Shown here piece after piece: positions 59,801-64,000 of a DNA stretch of 64,000 bases. Position 1 is the first letter of the stretch; the number at the start of each line of letters is the position of its first letter. The notes below the pieces were generated by a model. That model saw nothing but the letters and a program-made list of their open reading frames with translations, made no database searches and had not been told where the DNA came from. This stretch comes from Byssochlamys sp. IMV 00236 (lineage: Eukaryota; Ascomycota; Eurotiomycetes; Eurotiales; Thermoascaceae): contig MSJH02000137.1 in NCBI GenBank assembly GCA_001931875.2, forward strand, positions 1 to 64,000. Direction: 5' to 3'. Both the position numbers and the translations under genes were made by a program.

Positions 59801-60717
59801 ACGCGGCAGCTTCGATGAAGAGAAGTCATCCGCCATTCCTTCGAAGATGACCTCAAAAACTTCGAAAGCGCCCATAGTAAGAAATTCATTGCTAGATCGG
59901 GAGACGTTCATGAGCAGCTCGCACAGTGGCTCAATCTTCTTGCTGGGCCAGCCACCCGATGCGGATGCGATCGTCTTGACCAGCTGCAGAGAATGAATAA
60001 TCGCAGGTTCGTGGTTGTCCTTGTTCTGTCCATGGCGGCCCTTCTTCGCCTTTGCAGCAGCAGTGGCATTATCACTCAAAGTCCTGAGAGCAGTTTCCGC
60101 GCACATGTCCGCAGCCGGGTGATCCAGGGACGGACTCGGGGGCGGCGTCTTCAGAACCTTTGTCAGGGCATCCTGAGCGCGCTTGCGCACCTTCGGACGG
60201 TGGTCAATAGCCAGGTTCAGCAATCCAGCCATGGCCCGTCGCGGTCCAATCTGCGTCAGCGGCAGATTCCAGGCGGCCGCATCTTGCGCGATCAATAGCG
60301 ACTCGAGAACCCCGATCGACGGTCTCAACAGCGGAGCTTCGACATCCGGCAGCGTCAGCGCTGGCGCAAGGTTGGTAAGAATCTGCGCAAACTTGGAGCG
60401 GAGGAGAGGTGCGGGGACATAGTCGGCGGTCAAGTCGAGCAAGTACACCACAGAAGTTGCCAGGTCCTTATTGATAATTCCTTGCGAGCTCGAGAGAGAC
60501 TGTGTGAGCAGAGCCAGCAGCGCTGCGAAGTAGGCGGTGGGCGAAAAATCTGTTTTCTGATCGCGGAGAGTATCCTCGACTGCGGAGAGCACCACGGCAG
60601 TCTGAGCACGGTCAGTTTTATGCGGTGGTCGACGGGGAATTCCATGAGACTCACATGTTGCTGGTTCTGCAGCTTGGGCGACTTGATCTTTTCGAGCTTC
60701 TCCGCAAGGGTCGCCAT
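56816..60717 (-). CDS. rrp12: Ribosome biogenesis factor Rrp12
   Basis: Model: complement(56816..58639, 58694..60601, 60655..60717), 1264 residues against about 1230 in yeast. Rrp12 is a HEAT-repeat, karyopherin-like factor that helps export pre-ribosomal subunits and mature 18S rRNA. The first exon is only 21 codons (MATLAEKLEKIKSPKLQNQQH). Exon 2 is a long array of helical repeats, including the conserved NUC173 region in the middle (KIEPLCELLMNVSRSSNEFLTMGAFEVFE). Exon 3 continues the repeats and ends in a charged, lysine-rich tail (GSKKKRAAKVDEDGKL, then a Gly/Arg-rich terminus GRRR) typical of nucleolar proteins. Both introns are short (53 and 54 nt). It is tandem with lsm1 on the same strand. 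Confidence 0.93.
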
Positions 60718-61512
60718 GGTTGCGATCGACTTGCAGGCAGCTCGAGAAGTCCGTCAGGGCGCGGGGGATCAGATGGAGATCGGAGGTATTTTTTTTCTGG
60801 CAGAAGAAGAGTAAGTTAAGTGATTTTTGGAAAAAGTACAAAAAGTCTTGGCGGCCCTACTTATCGATAGCAGCCGCTCTTCCGCCAATCAGAAACCCCA
60901 GCTTTCGTGGATAACTGTGATTTTATATATTATCATATATTATATTCTACTGTTCTCGAGAGAGGCCAGAGCGATGGAAGTAGTATGTAGCTGGCTAATG
61001 GTATCTTGCATATATATATAATATATATATATGTGGAGGACAGCGGTCTTACTTGCCAGAAGAAGAGGTCGTGCTGCTGTGCTTCATCCACAGTAGTAGT
61101 ATCAAGATGCATTCGACAGCAGATTTCTTCTATCACTACAAAGATATCGCTGCGCTCATGTTTTGACATGTTTTGAAGGATCGTAAATGGCTGCATTTGT
61201 TGTATGCCAAACTTTCACCACCAGGTCGGAGCATTTCACAATATTCTGCACCGCCTGGATCCTCCCTCGTAGCCACTGAAAAAATACGGGCTCGCATAGA
61301 CCGACAAAGCAAATGAAAAGATAACAGCATCGAGTCGTTTCAGCAATTGAAAACCATCATGGCGAGACCAGACGTCTCTTGTTTCCACTATTTTCGTCCA
61401 ACAAAGGTTGGCCGAGGCCTCAAATTTCCCCGAACTTGGCATCCTCTGCCAAAATGCCAGGGCTGCCCGCAACCGTAGTGATGCGCTGCCCCGAGCGGGT
61501 GACATGCGGATC
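60718..61512. other. Intergenic between lsm1 and rrp12
   Basis: 795 bp, tandem on the minus strand, with a TA dinucleotide run at about 61011-61032. It must hold the rrp12 promoter. No gene seen. Confidence 0.5.
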
Positions 61513-62356
61513 TCAAAAAATGATCTCTCCACTGTGTTCTGGCTCGAAGCCTAGGGTCTGCAACTGCTTGTTGCGAGTCTTGTCGTGCTGTTTTCGCTCG
61601 CTGTCCTCCTTCTTCTTGAGCTCGAAAACTTCCTGGACCGGTGCCTTCTGCCAGTTGGGTGGGATATCGTCTTCCCTGTCAAGGTCCTGCGCAGGCCAGA
61701 AATGTTAGTACAACGTAGTAAGAGTGCGTAGTGGTGTAACCGGGGAAGCCGCACGATTTCACCCAAAAGCAAGACGTTCTCTCCTCGGACCAAGTAGATG
61801 CCTCGAGGAATATCAGCGAAGAGATTTCCGGCGTAGATACGCTCGATGGTATCTTGGAGAACGAGATTCGCTAGTGAAGACCGGGACGTTAGCATTTGAC
61901 ATTGTCGCAGAAGATGGCAGGAAGCAGACATACCGAATTGATCCCAGCTCCTTAGGACGCCAATCAACTTTCTTCCATCTCGGAGGATTATGACAAGTTT
62001 CTCTGCAAGTTAAGTAACTCAATCAGCACTCGAAGCCCGCGAACACGAACAGCGTATAGCAGCAGCTTCCTCCAATCCATTATATCCGATCCAGCCATAG
62101 ACCATTGATGCCTTAAGAAGAGGCCCGTCCCTTTCCCAGCAATGAATTCTTTGAAGATAGCGAAAATGCACTCACTATCTGTCAAATCCAACAATTGTGC
62201 CGCAGTCGTGAACATCTGCGGAGGTAGTTGCGGAGGGCCCTGGGGCACTATCGGGCCTGATGGAGGTTGCAAGGGCACATTCTGGGGCGGTTGACCCTGC
62301 TGCGCATTGGCCTGCTGGGCCGCAGCAGGATTGTCATGAAGTGAAAGCCTTTCCAT
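61513..62356 (-). CDS. lsm1: Lsm1, subunit of the cytoplasmic Lsm1-7 ring
   Basis: Model: complement(61513..61686, 61755..61870, 61934..62002, 62176..62356), 179 residues. Lsm1 is the subunit that makes the Lsm1-7 ring cytoplasmic; with Pat1 it binds oligoadenylated mRNA 3' ends and promotes decapping. The Sm fold starts near residue 60: Sm1 [30 protein letters not shown] and Sm2 IYLVRGENVLLLGEI. The RGEN segment at the start of Sm2 is typical. Before it lies a Pro/Gln/Ala-rich tail of about 55 residues longer than in yeast, and after it a Lys/Glu-rich helix. The last exon's donor is GTGCGG, a weaker site, but the join EI-DLDREDD keeps the frame. The first intron (173 nt) is the longest. Confidence 0.93.
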
Positions 62357-63195
62357 CTCCTGGTATGAAGCGCAATCGTAGGAAGTTTGTCGTCAAGCGT
62401 GGGGCAGGACGGAAGGGCTTTTCGTGGGGTCTATGTTTGCGAAGATGGCGACGGTGCTATCATTCTGGGAGACAATTCGATCAAGGAGAGTCAGGGAAGA
62501 CGCCAAAGGAATAAGGCGCGTCACTCCAGCAGAGAAGAGAGCTTGGTTTGGGAATGCGAAAGATAGCCTCGTCGCAAGGTCTCTGTGTCACTGCTATCGC
62601 GGGATCTGTTTGCTCTGTTTGACTGCGATTGATTATGGATGGAGTACTTAAACCACTGCTATATTTTATTATCTCCTCGTCAGGCTGGGCTGTTACTTTG
62701 AGCGGTTCAGTATATAGAAAATATGTAGTCTCTGTGTGATCATTCAGATAATCGCAAAATGAAGCTTCCCAGCCAGAGGCTCGTCGCATGCTAGTATTGA
62801 AAAGTAGGTAGTTACCGCCTACGACCGGATCTACAATATTCTATATTTATAGCAGTGATGGAGTCGAGGGACAAATTTAAGATGAGCACTAATCAGCAAG
62901 ATACAAATTGCCAGAGCAGTAAAACATGCGATTGACAGCAGGGCTGATGTATCCTTCATGAAGACATCTGAAAAAAAAGAAGACAAATCGGTGACGGCGG
63001 CCATTGATATGACCACCCGGATCAAAAGGCGCCTCCGATCTAATAGTTTCACATAATTGATCCTCGAGTACCGTACTGTAGGCATAATCCGGTACTATAT
63101 CATGCCCTTAACAGGATTCCCGCCGGCGCAATCCTAGCAGGGGCATGCCATATTATTTGTAAAGAGGTACAGCAACTCCATCTCTGGCCCTGCAC
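62357..63195. other. Intergenic between the zinc-finger gene and lsm1
   Basis: 839 bp on the same strand as both neighbours, holding the lsm1 promoter. The minus-strand frame at 62831-63085 has a hydrophobic stretch but no other coding sign. Confidence 0.45.
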
Positions 63196-64000
63196 TCACG
63201 CAACGCCGATACCACGGCGTTGCTCTCGCATTCTCTGTTCCCGACGTCGGTTGTATGGAGCATAGAGGGGCTCATCAAAGGTGCCAATGCTTGCTCGAAT
63301 GGCGCCTTGAGGCTGATGGGAGGTAGGACTGGCTGGTGGCAGGAATTCTATTGCCTTGAACTGAGCCTGAGTAATGATCTTCAAGCGATACAAATACCGC
63401 ATCAGCTCGAAATCCGGCCTGTACATGGCCAGCGTTTGTCCGTTCTGATGATGGCCCTCGACTATGTGGTCGAGCATAGAATCCCAAGCACTTTGCCCCT
63501 CAAAGACCTGGCGGCAAATGGGACAGCTAACAGTCTCTGGCGGCGGATGCGTTCTAAAGTGACTCAGAAGATGCACTTTCCATTGCTCGACATTATCGAG
63601 CTCCTCCTCGCACCCGAGAATGTAGAACAGGCAATGGTAACTCAACCGTGACTGTGAGCCAGAGGGAGCTACAAGGATACCAGTGCCATCATCCTCCAAG
63701 AGACGTGCAGCCTCCATCTCCGGTGCCATCCTTGTGTCTATGGACTCGAAGGAATGCGAGCCTTGAGAGCCGCCCGAGAGAGTCGGAACACGACTCAAAC
63801 TTGTCATGCTTCCGGCACTGGATGCGACGACCTTGCCTGAAGACTGAAATACAGTCACTGAGGAGGGACCCGATCGTGACTGGCTGCTGACGGTAGATGA
63901 ACCTCCTGATAGAATGTTAACAGAGCCTCCCGGGTGATCCTGTTCCCATTTCCTCAGCCTCAGTCTTTCAGCAGGGAGTTTTGAGCTCGAGGGAGCCACT
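63196..64000 (-). CDS. C2H2-like zinc-finger protein, 5' end cut off
   Basis: The frame is open to the window edge, and no ATG is visible at its start, so the 5' end is missing; 267 codons are present. After a Ser-rich region comes a block with Cys/His pairs of C2H2 type: HCLFYILGC...HLLSHFRTH, then CPICRQVFEGQSAWDSMLDHIVEGHH, consistent with one or two zinc fingers. A conserved C-terminal part follows (MYRPDFELMRYLYRLKIITQAQFKAIEF), ending in an Arg/Glu-rich tail. It resembles fungal nuclear C2H2 proteins of unknown role. A GTGAGT lies exactly at the stop codon region (63190-63199), so the gene might continue through an intron; I see no convincing exon beyond it. Confidence 0.65.
   Translation of the reverse strand, partial: VAPSSSKLPAERLRLRKWEQDHPGGSVNILSGGSSTVSSQSRSGPSSVTVFQSSGKVVASSAGSMTSLSRVPTLSGGSQGSHSFESIDTRMAPEMEAARLLEDDGTGILVAPSGSQSRLSYHCLFYILGCEEELDNVEQWKVHLLSHFRTHPPPETVSCPICRQVFEGQSAWDSMLDHIVEGHHQNGQTLAMYRPDFELMRYLYRLKIITQAQFKAIEFLPPASPTSHQPQGAIRASIGTFDEPLYAPYNRRREQRMREQRRGIGVA

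Overview
The window is nuclear DNA of a filamentous ascomycete, most likely Aspergillus or a close relative in the Eurotiales. Genes carry many short introns (about 50-170 nt) with GTRNGT-like donors and CTAAC/CTGAC-like branch points, and proteins look like Aspergillus orthologues (PlaA-type phospholipase, Exo70, adenylosuccinate lyase, pyruvate dehydrogenase kinase, Kre6/Skn1, L3, Ssn6, Rrp12, Lsm1). I rebuilt the gene models by hand from splice sites, frame and family knowledge; every multi-exon model sums to a whole number of codons.

Layout. 1-12.8 kb is ordinary gene-dense sequence: a small secreted cysteine protein, a PTEN-type phosphatase, a phospholipase (convergent with the phosphatase), Exo70 (divergent from the phospholipase) and adenylosuccinate lyase. 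12.8-19.6 kb is an AT-rich accessory island: a gene fragment, an F-box gene interrupted by a 594-bp inverted-repeat element, a decayed Ty3/gypsy reverse transcriptase and diverged repeats. 19.6-31.1 kb carries a membrane-anchored SGNH-like protein that seems to have lost its catalytic residues, a pyruvate dehydrogenase kinase, a conserved arginine-rich protein and a Kre6-type glucan synthesis protein. 31.1-38.6 kb has no gene I can support. 38.6-46.1 kb, all on the minus strand, holds a small conserved protein, ribosomal protein L3 and the Ssn6 corepressor. 46.1-54.5 kb is a second gene desert; its right end holds a dense cluster of PacC-type GCCARG hexamers in front of a membrane-protein gene. 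55-64 kb carries Rrp12, Lsm1 and a zinc-finger protein running off the end.

The genes are mostly housekeeping (purine synthesis, ribosome assembly, mRNA decay, exocytosis, wall glucan, PDH control, global repression) and do not form one cluster or operon-like unit. The most interesting signals are a possible stop-codon readthrough of the PDH kinase, in a TMV-type context followed by an 88-codon in-frame extension; the transposon insertion that gave an F-box gene a new C-terminus with an empty site that still reads in frame; the apparent SGNH pseudoenzyme; the PacC-site cluster; and several unusual splicing arrangements (7-nt exon, split start codon, stop-free 63-nt intron).
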